DNA of 64,000 nucleotides from Pseudomonas quebecensis (GTDB lineage: Bacteria; Pseudomonadota; Gammaproteobacteria; Pseudomonadales; Pseudomonadaceae), in contig NZ_CP112866.1 of NCBI RefSeq assembly GCF_026410085.1, forward strand, positions 372,001 to 436,000, given 5' to 3'. Both the position numbers and the translations under genes were made by a program. The notes below the pieces were generated by a model, which worked only from the letters and a program-made list of their open reading frames with translations, ran no database searches and had not been told where the DNA came from. This document shows positions 20,689-30,169 of the stretch, piece by piece (position 1 is the stretch's first letter; the number at the start of each line of letters is the position of its first letter).

Positions 20689-22083
20689 ATGCACGATCCC
20701 CACAGCGAACGCATGAGTAGCGGCGAGACCCGAGCGGCAGGCGGTCTGGCCCTGGTGTTCGCCTTCCGTATGCTTGGCATGTTCATGGTGTTGCCAGTGC
20801 TGGCGACTTATGGGATGGATCTCGCGGGCGCGACCCCCGCTCTGATCGGCCTGGCCATCGGCGCCTACGGCCTGACCCAGGCGATTTTTCAGATTCCGTT
20901 CGGGATCATTTCCGACCGTATTGGCCGCCGCCCGGTGATCTACCTCGGGCTGATCGTGTTTGCCCTCGGCAGCGTGCTCGCGGCGCAATCCGATTCGATC
21001 TGGGGCGTGATCGCCGGACGCATCCTACAGGGTGCCGGTGCTATTTCCGCTGCTGTAATGGCCTTGCTGTCGGACCTGACCCGCGAGCAGCATCGCACCA
21101 AGGCCATGGCGATGATCGGCATGACCATCGGCCTGTCGTTTGCCGTCGCCATGGTGGTAGGCCCGCTGCTGACGCGCGCGTTCGGCCTGCATGGGCTGTT
21201 TCTGGCCACCGGCGGCATGGCGCTGTTCGGCATCGTGATCGTAGCCTTCATGGTGCCGCGTTCCACCGGCACGCTGCAGCACCGCGAGTCCGGCGTGGCG
21301 CGCAAGGCATTGTTGCCGACGCTCAAGCACCCGGATCTGCTGCGCCTGGATTTAGGTATCTTCGTATTACACGCCATGCTGATGTGCAGCTTCGTCGCCT
21401 TGCCCCTGGCCCTGGTGCAAAAGGCCGGTCTGCCCAAGGAACAGCACTGGTGGGTGTACCTGACCGCGTTGCTGATTTCATTCTTCGCCATGATCCCGTT
21501 CATCATCTATGGCGAGAAGCGACGCAAAATGAAACGTGTTTTGCTGGGCGCCGTCGCGACATTGATGCTCACTGAACTATTCTTCTGGCAGTTCGGCGAC
21601 AGCCTGCGGGCACTGGTGATCGGCACAGTGGTGTTCTTCACCGCGTTCAACCTGTTGGAGGCTTCGCTGCCTTCGCTGATCAGTAAAGTTTCACCGGCTG
21701 GCGGCAAGGGCACGGCGATGGGGGTGTATTCCACCAGTCAGTTCCTGGGCTCTGCACTGGGCGGCATCATGGGTGGCTGGATGTTCCAGCATGGCGGTTT
21801 GTCGGTTGTGTTCCTTGGATGCTCAGGTCTGGCTGCCCTCTGGCTGGCCTTTGCTGTTACCATGCGCGAACCTCCCTATGTAACGAGCCTGCGCTTGCCG
21901 TTGTCGCCAGAAGCGATCCGCGAAGCTGGCCTGGTCGAGCGCCTCAAGGCTGTTACAGGGGTTACCGATGCCGTGGTTGTTGCTGAAGAAGCCGCCATCT
22001 ACATCAAATTGGACACCGAATTATTGGATCGCGCGACGCTCGAGCAACTGGTCAACCCAGTGCCGACAGCGCGCCCAGCTTAG
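20689..22083 (+). CDS. MFS transporter, YajR-like with C-terminal ferredoxin-fold domain
   Basis: This is a proton-driven drug-efflux type major facilitator of 464 residues. Twelve membrane helices fill residues about 20-400. Motif A is seen as SDRIGRRP between TM2 and TM3. The C-terminal 60 residues ([20 protein letters not shown], then [19 protein letters not shown]) form a small soluble alpha/beta domain like the YAM domain of E. coli YajR; its substrate is unknown. It is divergent from uvrA and 9 bp upstream of ssb, matching the P. aeruginosa order uvrA-MFS-ssb. The start ATG at 20689 has GAGG about 8 bases upstream. Confidence 0.85.
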   Translation: MHDPHSERMSSGETRAAGGLALVFAFRMLGMFMVLPVLATYGMDLAGATPALIGLAIGAYGLTQAIFQIPFGIISDRIGRRPVIYLGLIVFALGSVLAAQSDSIWGVIAGRILQGAGAISAAVMALLSDLTREQHRTKAMAMIGMTIGLSFAVAMVVGPLLTRAFGLHGLFLATGGMALFGIVIVAFMVPRSTGTLQHRESGVARKALLPTLKHPDLLRLDLGIFVLHAMLMCSFVALPLALVQKAGLPKEQHWWVYLTALLISFFAMIPFIIYGEKRRKMKRVLLGAVATLMLTELFFWQFGDSLRALVIGTVVFFTAFNLLEASLPSLISKVSPAGGKGTAMGVYSTSQFLGSALGGIMGGWMFQHGGLSVVFLGCSGLAALWLAFAVTMREPPYVTSLRLPLSPEAIREAGLVERLKAVTGVTDAVVVAEEAAIYIKLDTELLDRATLEQLVNPVPTARPA

Positions 22084-22092
22084 GAGAACGTT

Positions 22093-22608
22093 ATGGCCCG
22101 TGGGGTTAACAAAGTCATATTGGTCGGTACATGCGGCCAGGATCCCGAGGTTCGCTACTTGCCTAACGGTAATGCCGTGACCAACCTGAGTCTGGCGACC
22201 AGCGAACAGTGGACCGACAAGCAGACCGGCCAGAAGGTCGAGAAGACCGAATGGCACCGCGTATCGATGTTCGGCAAGGTCGCGGAAATCGCCGGCGAGT
22301 ACCTGCGCAAAGGTTCGCAGGTCTACATCGAAGGCAAATTGCAGACCCGCGAGTGGGAAAAAGACGGCATCAAGCGTTACACCACTGAGATCGTGGTCGA
22401 CATGCAGGGCACCATGCAATTGCTGGGCGGCCGTCCACAGGGCGACCAGCAGGGCCAGAGCGGCATGTCCAATTCGGCACCGCGTCCCCAGCAGTCGCGT
22501 CCACAGCCAAGCCAGCAGCCACAGCGTGAGTCGCGTCCAGCGCCACAGCAGGCGGCACCGCAGCCGGCGGCGGATTTCGACAGCTTTGATGACGATATTC
22601 CGTTCTAA
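22093..22608 (+). CDS. ssb: Single-stranded DNA-binding protein
   Basis: SSB coats single-stranded DNA and recruits repair and replication proteins. It has 171 residues. The OB fold covers about residues 1-110 ([40 protein letters not shown]). A Gln/Pro-rich linker of about 50 residues follows, then the acidic tip DDDIPF, the universal partner-binding motif. AGGAG precedes the ATG. It is 9 bp from the MFS gene, so it may be co-transcribed, though a promoter inside the MFS gene is equally possible. Confidence 0.98.
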   Translation: MARGVNKVILVGTCGQDPEVRYLPNGNAVTNLSLATSEQWTDKQTGQKVEKTEWHRVSMFGKVAEIAGEYLRKGSQVYIEGKLQTREWEKDGIKRYTTEIVVDMQGTMQLLGGRPQGDQQGQSGMSNSAPRPQQSRPQPSQQPQRESRPAPQQAAPQPAADFDSFDDDIPF

Positions 22609-22629
22609 GGCTTAAAGCGTCGAAACGAA

Positions 22630-22662
22630 AACCCCCGATAGTCCAGGCTTCGGGGGTTTTTT
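22630..22662 (+). terminator. Terminator after ssb
   Basis: ACCCCCGA pairs with TCGGGGGT across an 11-base loop and is followed by T6. Confidence 0.88.
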
Positions 22663-22743
22663 ATTGCCCGTTAATCCACTTGGTTGTCCTCGTGGGTGGC
22701 AGAACTTAGGCTAGGGCCAACTTCCAAAAAAAGGAAAGCCACA

Positions 22744-23505
22744 ATGACCTGGTCTGCCAAGCAATACACGATGTTCGAACAGCAGCGCACCCGCCCGGTA
22801 CGCGACCTGGTCGCCGCCATCCCCGATACCCATGTGCGCAACGCCGTTGATCTGGGGTGCGGCCCGGGCAATTCCACCGAAGTATTGGCTGCGCGTTTCC
22901 CACAGGCGCACATCACTGGCATCGACAGCTCGGACAATATGTTGATCGACGCCCGTAAGCGTTTGCCGACCTTGAACTTCGAACTGGCGGACATCGGCGC
23001 GTGGCAGCCGTCGCAGGCTTTCGATGTGATCCTGGCCAATGCCTCGCTGCAATGGTTGCCGGACCACGCCACGTTGTACCCGCACCTGATCCAGCAGCTG
23101 ACGCCCGGCGGCACCTTGGCCGTGCAGACCCCGGACAACCTTGATGAGCCCGCGCATCGGCTCGCCCGCGAAGTCGCCGCCGATGGCCCGTGGGCCGCAA
23201 AGATCGGTGGGTTCCAACACAACCAGCGGCACGCGCCTGCCTACTACTACGAATTGCTGAGCGAGCACTGCGGCACTGTCGACGTATGGCGCACGACCTA
23301 CCAGCATCCATTGGCCGATCATGCGGCCATAGTGGAGTGGTTCAAGGGCACGGGGCTGCGGCCGTTTCTAGCGCCTTTGAACGACGAAGAAAGGGCCGCT
23401 TTCCTACGTGAATATCAGGCGCGCGTCACCCAGGCTTATCCGGCCCTGGCGGACGGCACGGTGCTGTTGCCGTTTCCGCGTCTGTTTGTCATCGCCACAC
23501 GCTGA
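22744..23505 (+). CDS. tam: Trans-aconitate 2-methyltransferase
   Basis: This is a SAM-dependent methyltransferase that in E. coli methylates trans-aconitate, a toxic by-product that inhibits aconitase. The 253 residues include motif I VDLGCGPGNST (about 33-43), the acidic residue GIDSSDNML after the second strand, and ILANASLQWLPDH. The length and the opening MTWSAKQYTMFEQQRTRPVRDL fit Tam closely. The ATG at 22744 has AAGGAAAG seven bases upstream; an earlier in-frame start at 22684 lacks a ribosome site. It is convergent with the next gene, 20 bp away. Confidence 0.85.
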   Translation: MTWSAKQYTMFEQQRTRPVRDLVAAIPDTHVRNAVDLGCGPGNSTEVLAARFPQAHITGIDSSDNMLIDARKRLPTLNFELADIGAWQPSQAFDVILANASLQWLPDHATLYPHLIQQLTPGGTLAVQTPDNLDEPAHRLAREVAADGPWAAKIGGFQHNQRHAPAYYYELLSEHCGTVDVWRTTYQHPLADHAAIVEWFKGTGLRPFLAPLNDEERAAFLREYQARVTQAYPALADGTVLLPFPRLFVIATR

Positions 23506-23525
23506 CAACAACCGCACGGTGGCGG

Positions 23526-24089
23526 TCAGGCCGCCGCCGCTTGCGCCTTCAGGAACTCATCCGCCGACACCACACCCGCGTACCCGAACGCCAGCGACGC
23601 CATATACGCCCCATGCACCTGCGCGGCCGGAATCACCTGCCCATTGAATTCCAGATCACGGGTGGCGCAGGCGTCATGGACCACCGTGACGGTGTAGCCC
23701 AGGTCCGCCGCGGCCCGTACCACGCCGTCGATGCACATGTGGCTCATGCTGCCGACCACTACCAGGTCAGTGATGCTGCGTTGTTCGAGCAGCGCACGCA
23801 GGTTGGTTTCGCGGAACGCATTCACGAAATGCTTGAGCACCACCGGCTCGTCGCCTTGATTGAGCACCTGGTTGTGCAAAAGCGCGCCGTCGGAGCCCGG
23901 GGTGAAGAACGGTGCATCCTCGGACGTGAACTCATGGCGCACATGAATCACCGCATTGCCGGCCTGGCGAAAGGCTTGCAGCACTTGCAGTGCCTTATCG
24001 GCAGCGGCTTGCACGCCGTCAAGCGGCCACTTGCCCTGGGGGAAGTAGTCGTTCTGGATATCGATTAGGATGAGCGCCTGCTTGGCCAT
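23526..24089 (-). CDS. Isochorismatase-family cysteine hydrolase
   Basis: This is a cysteine hydrolase of the isochorismatase/nicotinamidase superfamily with 187 residues. The catalytic triad is visible as Asp in LILIDIQNDYF (residue 9), Lys in VVLKHFVNAF and the nucleophile Cys in SHMCIDGVVRAAADLGY. The actual substrate is unknown. The start is the ATG at 24089; longer frames upstream run through the intergenic region and into the divergent gene. The divergently transcribed GlxA-type regulator 96 bp away is a likely regulator of this gene, a common arrangement for this pair in Pseudomonas. Confidence 0.85.
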   Translation of the reverse strand: MAKQALILIDIQNDYFPQGKWPLDGVQAAADKALQVLQAFRQAGNAVIHVRHEFTSEDAPFFTPGSDGALLHNQVLNQGDEPVVLKHFVNAFRETNLRALLEQRSITDLVVVGSMSHMCIDGVVRAAADLGYTVTVVHDACATRDLEFNGQVIPAAQVHGAYMASLAFGYAGVVSADEFLKAQAAAA

Positions 24090-24185
24090 GGAGGTTGCCT
24101 CGTGATGGGTTGATGGGCCCAGTATCTTAGCTGGCGTCGCGCCCGAGGATTGGCTGCACCGACAATAACAGGGGGAAAACTGACA

Positions 24186-25157
24186 ATGGCCGTGGAACGC
24201 TCCATCGTTGAGCTGGGTGTGTTGATCTACCAGGGCGCGCAATTGGCGGCTGTGCATGGGCTGACCGACCTGTTCGGCGTGGCCAATCGCATCGCCGCCG
24301 GGCACGCGTCCGCCCAGTTGCCGTTGCTGCGCATCAGCCATTGGCACGTGCAGGCCGAGGGTGAGCCGATGCGGGTATTCGACAGCCAGCCCGGCCCGGA
24401 TCTGCCACTGATGGCTCTGCTTGTGCCGCCCTCGATCTGTGGCTTCACCGATGAGCAGGCGCCGCCGTCTCTACTGGCTTGGCTGCGCAAAACACATGCC
24501 GGCGGTACGGTGCTTGGCGGCGTGTGCATCGGCTCGATCATGCTGGCGCGCAGCGGTCTGCTGGACGGGCGCAGCGCCACCACTCATTGGTCATCCGCCG
24601 AGTCATTTGCCGCCCTTTACCCGGCGGTGCGCCTGGAGGCGGACAAGCCCATTGTGGACGACGGCGACTTGATCACCACCGCCGGGCTGATGGCATGGTC
24701 CGAATTGGGCCTGCGCCTGGTCGACCGTTTGATGGGGCCGAGTATCGCCGCCGACACCGCGCGTTTCCTGGTGGTCGAACACAGTGACAGCGCCAGCCAG
24801 TGCGGCAGCAATTTTGCGCCCATCCTCGGCCATGGCGATGGCGCGATCCTCAAGGTCCAGCATTGGTTGCAGGCCAGCGGCGCGGTGGATGTGTCCGTGA
24901 CCGCCATGGCCCAAGCGGCAGGGCTGGAAGAGCGCACGTTCCTGCGCCGGTTTCGCAGCGCCACCGGGCTCAAACCCACCGAATACTGCCAGCACCTGCG
25001 GGTGGGCAAGGCGCGGCAGATGCTGGAGTTCACCACTGGCACCATTGACCACATCGCCTGGACCGTGGGGTATCAAGACCCCAGCGCGTTCCGCGCTATC
25101 TTCAAGAAAATAACCGGGCTGGCGCCGAGCGACTACCGCAGCCGTTTTGGTGTGTAA
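24186..25157 (+). CDS. GlxA-family transcriptional regulator (DJ-1/PfpI-like plus AraC HTH)
   Basis: The protein has 323 residues in two parts. Residues about 8-190 form a DJ-1/PfpI-like domain, with the Cys elbow GGVCIGSIMLARSGLLDG. Residues about 215-320 hold two AraC helix-turn-helix motifs (MAQAAGLEERTFLRRFRSATG and IAWTVGYQDPSAFRAIFKKITG). Such proteins are ligand-responsive activators or repressors. The ATG at 24186 has AGGGGGA upstream. It is divergent from the cysteine hydrolase, which suggests it controls that gene. The ligand is unknown. Confidence 0.88.
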   Translation: MAVERSIVELGVLIYQGAQLAAVHGLTDLFGVANRIAAGHASAQLPLLRISHWHVQAEGEPMRVFDSQPGPDLPLMALLVPPSICGFTDEQAPPSLLAWLRKTHAGGTVLGGVCIGSIMLARSGLLDGRSATTHWSSAESFAALYPAVRLEADKPIVDDGDLITTAGLMAWSELGLRLVDRLMGPSIAADTARFLVVEHSDSASQCGSNFAPILGHGDGAILKVQHWLQASGAVDVSVTAMAQAAGLEERTFLRRFRSATGLKPTEYCQHLRVGKARQMLEFTTGTIDHIAWTVGYQDPSAFRAIFKKITGLAPSDYRSRFGV

Positions 25158-25261
25158 ATCGTGCAGAACGCCTGTTGCTCAACGCGAGGTCGTGCAGAAT
25201 CAAACAGGCCATTGGCTATCGCCTTGCCCCTAACTGACTGATTTGCCGACGCTGTCGGCCT

Positions 25262-25325
25262 TAGGGGGATTGGCCTGATCCCTGCAACTATCCCCCTTAC
25301 ACACATGGCAGGATGGCCAAGGGGG
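25262..25325 (+). promoter_or_regulatory. Alternative-hairpin leader before the DUF3182 gene
   Basis: Three segments can pair in two exclusive ways. AGGGGGAT (25263-25270) pairs with ATCCCCCT (25290-25297), or the same C run, CCCCCTT (25292-25298), pairs with AAGGGGG (25319-25325), which is the presumed ribosome-binding site just before the ATG at 25330. The arrangement could switch translation on or off. It is a visual observation and could be chance in GC-rich DNA. Nothing else is recognised in the 172-bp gap apart from a direct repeat TCGTGCAGAA. Confidence 0.35.
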
Positions 25326-25329
25326 ACGC

Positions 25330-26439
25330 ATGACCCCGATGCAACGGAAAAAAAGCGTGGTGGCGCATTCCACACGCAAAGGCGCGCCCCGGCATGAAGT
25401 CGACACCAACCGCGCCCTGGCCCGTTGGCTGGCGCAGATTCTGGGGCTCAAGTTCGGCGGCAGCTACGATCCGCAGCAACACGCGGGGCGTGATCTCTAC
25501 CTGCTGCCCACGCAAACCATCGTCGGTCCGGCCCAGGCCCGTGCCTTGAATATCCAAGGCCCGGACGACCTGTGGGGCGGGTATGTGGAGCACGATTTCA
25601 TCTGCACCAAAGCCATTACCCATGGCTTGCTCGGACCGAACGCCAAGGCACCGGATGGCTGGTCGCCGCAGTTCTGCGAGCAAGTGCGCGATGTAGTGCT
25701 CGATGGCCTCAGCGTATTCGCCCTGGGTGACGCGCGGGAGGCCGCCACGCGCCTGCTGTACAGCGGGCCGATCCGTCTGAAACCTGTGCACGCCTGCGCG
25801 GGGCGCGGACAGCAGGTCGTCCGTAGCCTGGACGAACTCGATACCGTGCTGGCGCACTCGCAGGCGACGGCGATGTTCAATGACGGTGTGGTGCTGGAGC
25901 AGGACCTGCGCAACGTGGTCACTCACAGCGTGGGTCAGAGTTTTATCGGCGATTACGTGCTCAGTTACTGCGGCCAGCAATACCTGACTCAAGACGGGCA
26001 GGGCGAAGAGGTCTACGGCGGCTCCGACCTGCTGGTGGTGCCGGGGGATTACGCCGACCTGCTGGCACTGAAGCTGCCCGACGACGTGCGCCTGGCCGTC
26101 GAGCAGGCCAGGGTCTTCGACGCCGCCGCCGACCAGTGCTATCCGGGGTTCTACGCATCGCGACGCAACTACGATGTCGCTCAGGGCCTGGACAGCGAGG
26201 GCCAGCGCCGCAGCGGCGTGCTCGAACAGTCCTGGCGCATGGGCGGTGCCAGCAGCGCCGAGGTTGCGGCGTTACAGAGTTTTATCAACCACCCGGGCCT
26301 GCAAGCCATTCATGTGTCCTCGGTGGAAACCTATCAGCACCAAGCGCTGCCGGCGGATGCCATCGAGGTGTACCGAGGCCCGGCGGAACACAGCGAATTT
26401 CTTCTCAAGTACGTAACGGTCAAATCTTATGACGGCTAG
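25330..26439 (+). CDS. DUF3182 family protein, possibly ATP-grasp-like
   Basis: This is a protein of unknown function with 369 residues that I assign to DUF3182 from memory of its sequence style (DTNRALARWLAQILGLKFGG near the start). The stretch IRLKPVHACAGRGQQVV followed by VVLEQDL resembles the ATP-binding strands of ATP-grasp enzymes, but I cannot show the full fold. There is no signal peptide or membrane segment. Its last 11 bases overlap the start of the alpha/beta hydrolase gene, so the two are coupled and probably act together. An alternative start is the ATG three codons in. A possible RNA switch precedes it. Confidence 0.7.
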   Translation: MTPMQRKKSVVAHSTRKGAPRHEVDTNRALARWLAQILGLKFGGSYDPQQHAGRDLYLLPTQTIVGPAQARALNIQGPDDLWGGYVEHDFICTKAITHGLLGPNAKAPDGWSPQFCEQVRDVVLDGLSVFALGDAREAATRLLYSGPIRLKPVHACAGRGQQVVRSLDELDTVLAHSQATAMFNDGVVLEQDLRNVVTHSVGQSFIGDYVLSYCGQQYLTQDGQGEEVYGGSDLLVVPGDYADLLALKLPDDVRLAVEQARVFDAAADQCYPGFYASRRNYDVAQGLDSEGQRRSGVLEQSWRMGGASSAEVAALQSFINHPGLQAIHVSSVETYQHQALPADAIEVYRGPAEHSEFLLKYVTVKSYDG

Positions 26440-27184
26440 AAGCGAAAGCATTTCCATCGATATCGACGACGAACAAATGAGCGGCACGTTCCTGAGCCCC
26501 AAATCCAAAGTGCCCGGCGTGTTGTTTGTGCATGGTTGGGGCGGCAGCCAGGAGCGGGATTTGGAACGCGCCAAAGGTATCGCGGGCCTGGGCTGTGTCT
26601 GCCTGACCTTCGACCTGCGTGGTCACGCCGGCACCGGTATTCCGCTGTCGCGAGTGACGCGCGAAGACAACCTGCGCGACCTGCTGGCCGCCTATGACCG
26701 GCTGATCGCGCACCCGGCCATCGACACCTCGGCGGTGGCGGTGGTGGGCACCAGCTACGGCGGTTACCTGGCGGCGATTCTCACCTCATTGCGCCCGGTG
26801 CGCTGGCTGGCCCTGCGGGTACCGGCGTTGTACCGCGATCAGGAGTGGCTCAAGCCCAAGCGTGACCTGGATAAAGCTGACTTGATGGACTATCGCAGTA
26901 CCCTGGTGCACGCCGAAACCAACCGAGCCCTGCACGCATGCTCGGCGTTTACCGGGGACGTGTTGATCGTCGAATCGGAAACCGACGACCACGTGCCTCA
27001 CGCCACCATCATGAGCTACCGCGCGGCGTGCCAGCATACCCATTCGCTGACCCACCGCATCATCGACGGCGCCGACCACGCTCTCAGCGACCCGGTGTCC
27101 CAGCAGGCCTACACCTCGATTCTCGTGGACTGGATCACCGAGATGGTAGTGGGCGAGCGCTTGAGCATCATCCAGTCGCGGTAA
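26429..27184 (+). CDS. Alpha/beta hydrolase (serine esterase/peptidase-like)
   Basis: This is a cytosolic alpha/beta hydrolase of 251 residues. The oxyanion-hole motif HGWGG is near residue 36, the nucleophile elbow GTSYGG near 110 and the catalytic His in DGADHALSD near 215; the acid is probably in ESETDDHVPH. It resembles dienelactone-hydrolase or prolyl-oligopeptidase-like enzymes, with no substrate evident. It overlaps the DUF3182 gene by 11 bp. The pairing suggests one acts on the product or partner of the other, which is inference. Confidence 0.85.
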   Translation: MTARSESISIDIDDEQMSGTFLSPKSKVPGVLFVHGWGGSQERDLERAKGIAGLGCVCLTFDLRGHAGTGIPLSRVTREDNLRDLLAAYDRLIAHPAIDTSAVAVVGTSYGGYLAAILTSLRPVRWLALRVPALYRDQEWLKPKRDLDKADLMDYRSTLVHAETNRALHACSAFTGDVLIVESETDDHVPHATIMSYRAACQHTHSLTHRIIDGADHALSDPVSQQAYTSILVDWITEMVVGERLSIIQSR

Positions 27185-27187
27185 CCC

Positions 27188-28144
27188 TCAGGCGGGTGTT
27201 TTCTTCACCCGCAATGCCTTGGCCTTGGCCTCAACGCCCAGGTACATCACCAGGGCGATCAGCAGCGGGCATATGAAATAGATCGCCCGGTACGCAATCA
27301 GCCCGGCCAGCAGGCTGCCGCGCGATGCCTCGTGTTGCAGTAGCGCGATAAACACCGCCTCCAGCACCCCGAGCCCGGCCGGGATATGAGTGACCACCCC
27401 GGCAATCGCGCTGATCAGCAGCACGCCGAGCACCAGTGGGTAATCCAGTTTGGACGGCAGCAGCGTGAAAATTACCGCCGCCATCAACGACCAGTTCAGC
27501 GCGCCCAACGCCAATTGCAGGCACGCCATGCGCAACGACGGCAGGTTTATTTCGATACCGCGGATCGACCACGCGCGCTTCTTCGAGAACCGGCATGCCG
27601 CCAGATAACCCAGGCTCGCCAGCACCAACAACACCCCCACACCTTGCAAGGCGCCGCTGCTCAATTTCCAGCCGGGTGGCAGTGTCACCAGCCCGCTGCT
27701 GAACACCACGCCGGCCAGGGCCATATAGCCGAACCAGTTGGTGGCCAGGCTCAGGCCGAGGATTTTAGCGATATTGCCGGTGCTCACCCCCAACCGCGAA
27801 TACAGCCGATAGCGCATCGCAATACCGCCCACCCACGCGCTCAGGTTGAGGTTGAACGCATAGCTGATGATGCCCACCGGCAAAATCTGCTTCCAACGCA
27901 ACGGCTGGCGAATGTAGGTGCGGCCGATCAGGTCGAAGCAGGCGTAGACGATAAAACTGCACAGGGTCAGCGCGCTGGCGATCAGGAGCGTGCGCAGCTT
28001 GAACTCGCTCAAGGTCTGTACCACTTCGCTCCAGTCGATGCGACGCGCGAGCATCGTGAACAACACAATCAGCAGCAGGAAGAACGCGATGGTCAGCGGT
28101 TTCTTCCAGCGCTTGAAGCGCGAACCGCCGGTTTCAGTGGTCAT
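27188..28144 (-). CDS. ybhN: Lysylphosphatidylglycerol synthase-like membrane protein (YbhN family)
   Basis: This is an inner-membrane protein of 318 residues with about eight transmembrane helices and a short cytosolic N terminus (GGSRFKRWKKP). It has the YbhN/flippase-type core found in the N-terminal half of MprF (SAWVGGIAMRYRLYSRLGV, VVTHIPAGLGVLEAVFIALL) but no lysyl-transferase domain. It may move phospholipids. It is the last gene of a minus-strand operon, overlapping clsB by 11 bp. The same trio ybhP-clsB-ybhN occurs in E. coli, where clsB makes cardiolipin. Confidence 0.85.
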   Translation of the reverse strand: MTTETGGSRFKRWKKPLTIAFFLLLIVLFTMLARRIDWSEVVQTLSEFKLRTLLIASALTLCSFIVYACFDLIGRTYIRQPLRWKQILPVGIISYAFNLNLSAWVGGIAMRYRLYSRLGVSTGNIAKILGLSLATNWFGYMALAGVVFSSGLVTLPPGWKLSSGALQGVGVLLVLASLGYLAACRFSKKRAWSIRGIEINLPSLRMACLQLALGALNWSLMAAVIFTLLPSKLDYPLVLGVLLISAIAGVVTHIPAGLGVLEAVFIALLQHEASRGSLLAGLIAYRAIYFICPLLIALVMYLGVEAKAKALRVKKTPA

Positions 28145-29396
28145 GGGCCTGGCTCTCGAAAGGTTTCAGACGCGGTTTGTGGGCCGGCAACCAACCCGTC
28201 AGTACGGGAAAATGGCGCATCACATGGAACACCAGGAAACCCACGGTCAGGCGCCACAGCCACAGGCGTGGCTTGCGGTTTTCCGGCATGGTCTTGCAGT
28301 GGTTGTTCGCCAGCGTTTCCAGGCGCTCGTACAACTGCTGGTTGAACCCGCGGTCGCGGATCAGCACGTTGGCTTCCAGGTTGAGCGACAAGCTCAACGG
28401 GTCCAGGTTGCTTGAGCCCACGGTGCTCCATTCGTCATCCACCAGCGCCACTTTGCCGTGCAGCGGGCGCTGGCAGTATTCGTGGATCACCACGCCGTCC
28501 TTGAGCAGGTAGTCATAGAGCATCCGCGCCGCCAGCTTGGCCAGCAACACATCGGGTTGACCCTGCATGATCAGTTGCACGTGCACGCCACGTCGCGCCG
28601 CGTTGCGGATCTCGCGCAGCAGGCGGTAGCCGGGGAAGAAGTAAGCATTGGCGATCACCGCGCGTTTTTGCGCTTTGCTCAACGCATGGATATACGCTTC
28701 TTCGATGTCGTCGCGGTGCTGCAGGTTGTCGCGGTAAATCAGACGCACCAGGCCATCGCCTTGCTCGGCCGGCCACACCGCCGGCCGTTGCTGGCGCCGC
28801 CGCCAGCCGCGTCGTGTGCGCACCTGCCGACCGCTCTGTGCCAGGGCGAAGTGATGCAGGTCGGCGACCGCCGGGCCGGTGATTTGCACCGCGTAATCCT
28901 GCTTGGCTTCGGGGCCGAAATCGCCGAGGTGGTCGGCGGAAAAATTGATCCCGCCGATAAACCCCACGGTAGCGTCCACCACCACGATCTTGCGGTGCAG
29001 GCGGCGAAACCAGTTGGTGCGAATGCCCAGGGTCTTGGATGCCGGGTCGAACATTTGCACGGCCACGCCCGCATCCGCCAACGCACCGAGGAACGAGGGG
29101 CTCAGCTCGCCGCTGCCAAAACCGTCGAGGCTGGCGACCACCTTGACGCCCCGCTGCGCCGCCTCGATCAAAATACGCTGAAGCTCATTGCCCACCTTGT
29201 CTTCGAACAGAATAAAGGTCTCCAGCAGGATCTCGCGCTGGGCTTGGCGCATGGCCTCAAACACCCTGGGGAAGTACGCTTCGCCGTTTTCCAGCAGTTC
29301 AACCCGGTTGCCGCTCTGCCAGCCGTAATCGAGATCGCGGGCCTTGGCTTCGTCCGGCGGCTGATCGGTGGAAATGTGTTCTACCGCAATGTTCAT
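28134..29396 (-). CDS. clsB: Cardiolipin synthase B
   Basis: This is a phospholipase D-superfamily enzyme that joins phosphatidyl groups to make cardiolipin at the inner membrane. The 420-residue protein has two HKD motifs, [21 protein letters not shown] (about residue 133) and [19 protein letters not shown] (about 315). The C-terminal 40 residues include a hydrophobic stretch ([15 protein letters not shown]). The start is the ATG at 29396, which overlaps the stop of ybhP (ATGA); an upstream frame inside ybhP is not supported. It lies between ybhP and ybhN, as in E. coli. Confidence 0.92.
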   Translation of the reverse strand: MNIAVEHISTDQPPDEAKARDLDYGWQSGNRVELLENGEAYFPRVFEAMRQAQREILLETFILFEDKVGNELQRILIEAAQRGVKVVASLDGFGSGELSPSFLGALADAGVAVQMFDPASKTLGIRTNWFRRLHRKIVVVDATVGFIGGINFSADHLGDFGPEAKQDYAVQITGPAVADLHHFALAQSGRQVRTRRGWRRRQQRPAVWPAEQGDGLVRLIYRDNLQHRDDIEEAYIHALSKAQKRAVIANAYFFPGYRLLREIRNAARRGVHVQLIMQGQPDVLLAKLAARMLYDYLLKDGVVIHEYCQRPLHGKVALVDDEWSTVGSSNLDPLSLSLNLEANVLIRDRGFNQQLYERLETLANNHCKTMPENRKPRLWLWRLTVGFLVFHVMRHFPVLTGWLPAHKPRLKPFESQAHDH

Positions 29397-30169
29397 AGTT
29401 CGATCTCCACGGACAGCGGCACGTGATCTGACAAATGGGACCACGGCCGTGCGGTCAGCACGCGCGGGTTATGGGCGGTGAGGTTGCGCACGTAGATACG
29501 GTCCAGCGCCAGCAACGGCAGGCGCGCTGGAAAGGTGCGCGCCGGTTTGCCGTGGGCGCCGACGAAGACTTCGGTCAGCCCGCTCTGGCTCAGGTCGGCT
29601 TTTTGTCGCCAATCGTTGAAATCCCCTGCCACCAGCACCGGCGCATCCGCCGGGATTTGCGCGATACGCTGCTCCAGCAAACGCAATTGCTGCTGGCGAT
29701 GCACCTCGCGCAGGCCCAGGTGGATGCAGAACGCATGCACTTCCTGGCCGGTGCCCGGCAGGCGCAGTACGCAATGCAGCAGGCCACGGTTTTCATGGCC
29801 GCTTTGGGATATGTCGAGGTTGTCGTAGCGCACGATCTGGAATTTGGACAGCAGCGCATTGCCGTGGTCGCCGTGGGGGTAGACCGCGTTACGCCCATAG
29901 GCGAACTGCGGCCAGATACTGTCGGCGAGAAACTCGTACTGCGGCATGTTCGGCCAGTTGCTGTAACGCTGTGGGTGCTGTTCGTGAGTGCCGTGGATCT
30001 CCTGCAGAAACACTATGTCGGCGCCGATGCTGCGCACCGCTTCGCGCAGCTCGGGCAGGATGAAACGACGGTTGAGCGCGGTGAAGCCTTTGTGGATATT
30101 CACCGTGAGCACGGTAAAGCGCGTGATCGGCGTCGTCGGGGGGATGGGGATCAACTCGGGATGGGTCAT
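29393..30169 (-). CDS. ybhP: Endonuclease/exonuclease/phosphatase family protein (YbhP)
   Basis: This is a metal-dependent phosphoesterase of the DNase I-like fold with 258 residues. The motifs are TVNIHKG near the start, LQEIHG (metal-binding Glu), [14 protein letters not shown] (the catalytic D-x-N) and LSDHVPL (the catalytic His near the C terminus). In the operon with clsB it is more likely to act on phospholipid head groups or phosphodiesters than on DNA, which is inference. Both ends overlap neighbouring genes by four bases. Confidence 0.88.
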   Translation of the reverse strand: MTHPELIPIPPTTPITRFTVLTVNIHKGFTALNRRFILPELREAVRSIGADIVFLQEIHGTHEQHPQRYSNWPNMPQYEFLADSIWPQFAYGRNAVYPHGDHGNALLSKFQIVRYDNLDISQSGHENRGLLHCVLRLPGTGQEVHAFCIHLGLREVHRQQQLRLLEQRIAQIPADAPVLVAGDFNDWRQKADLSQSGLTEVFVGAHGKPARTFPARLPLLALDRIYVRNLTAHNPRVLTARPWSHLSDHVPLSVEIEL

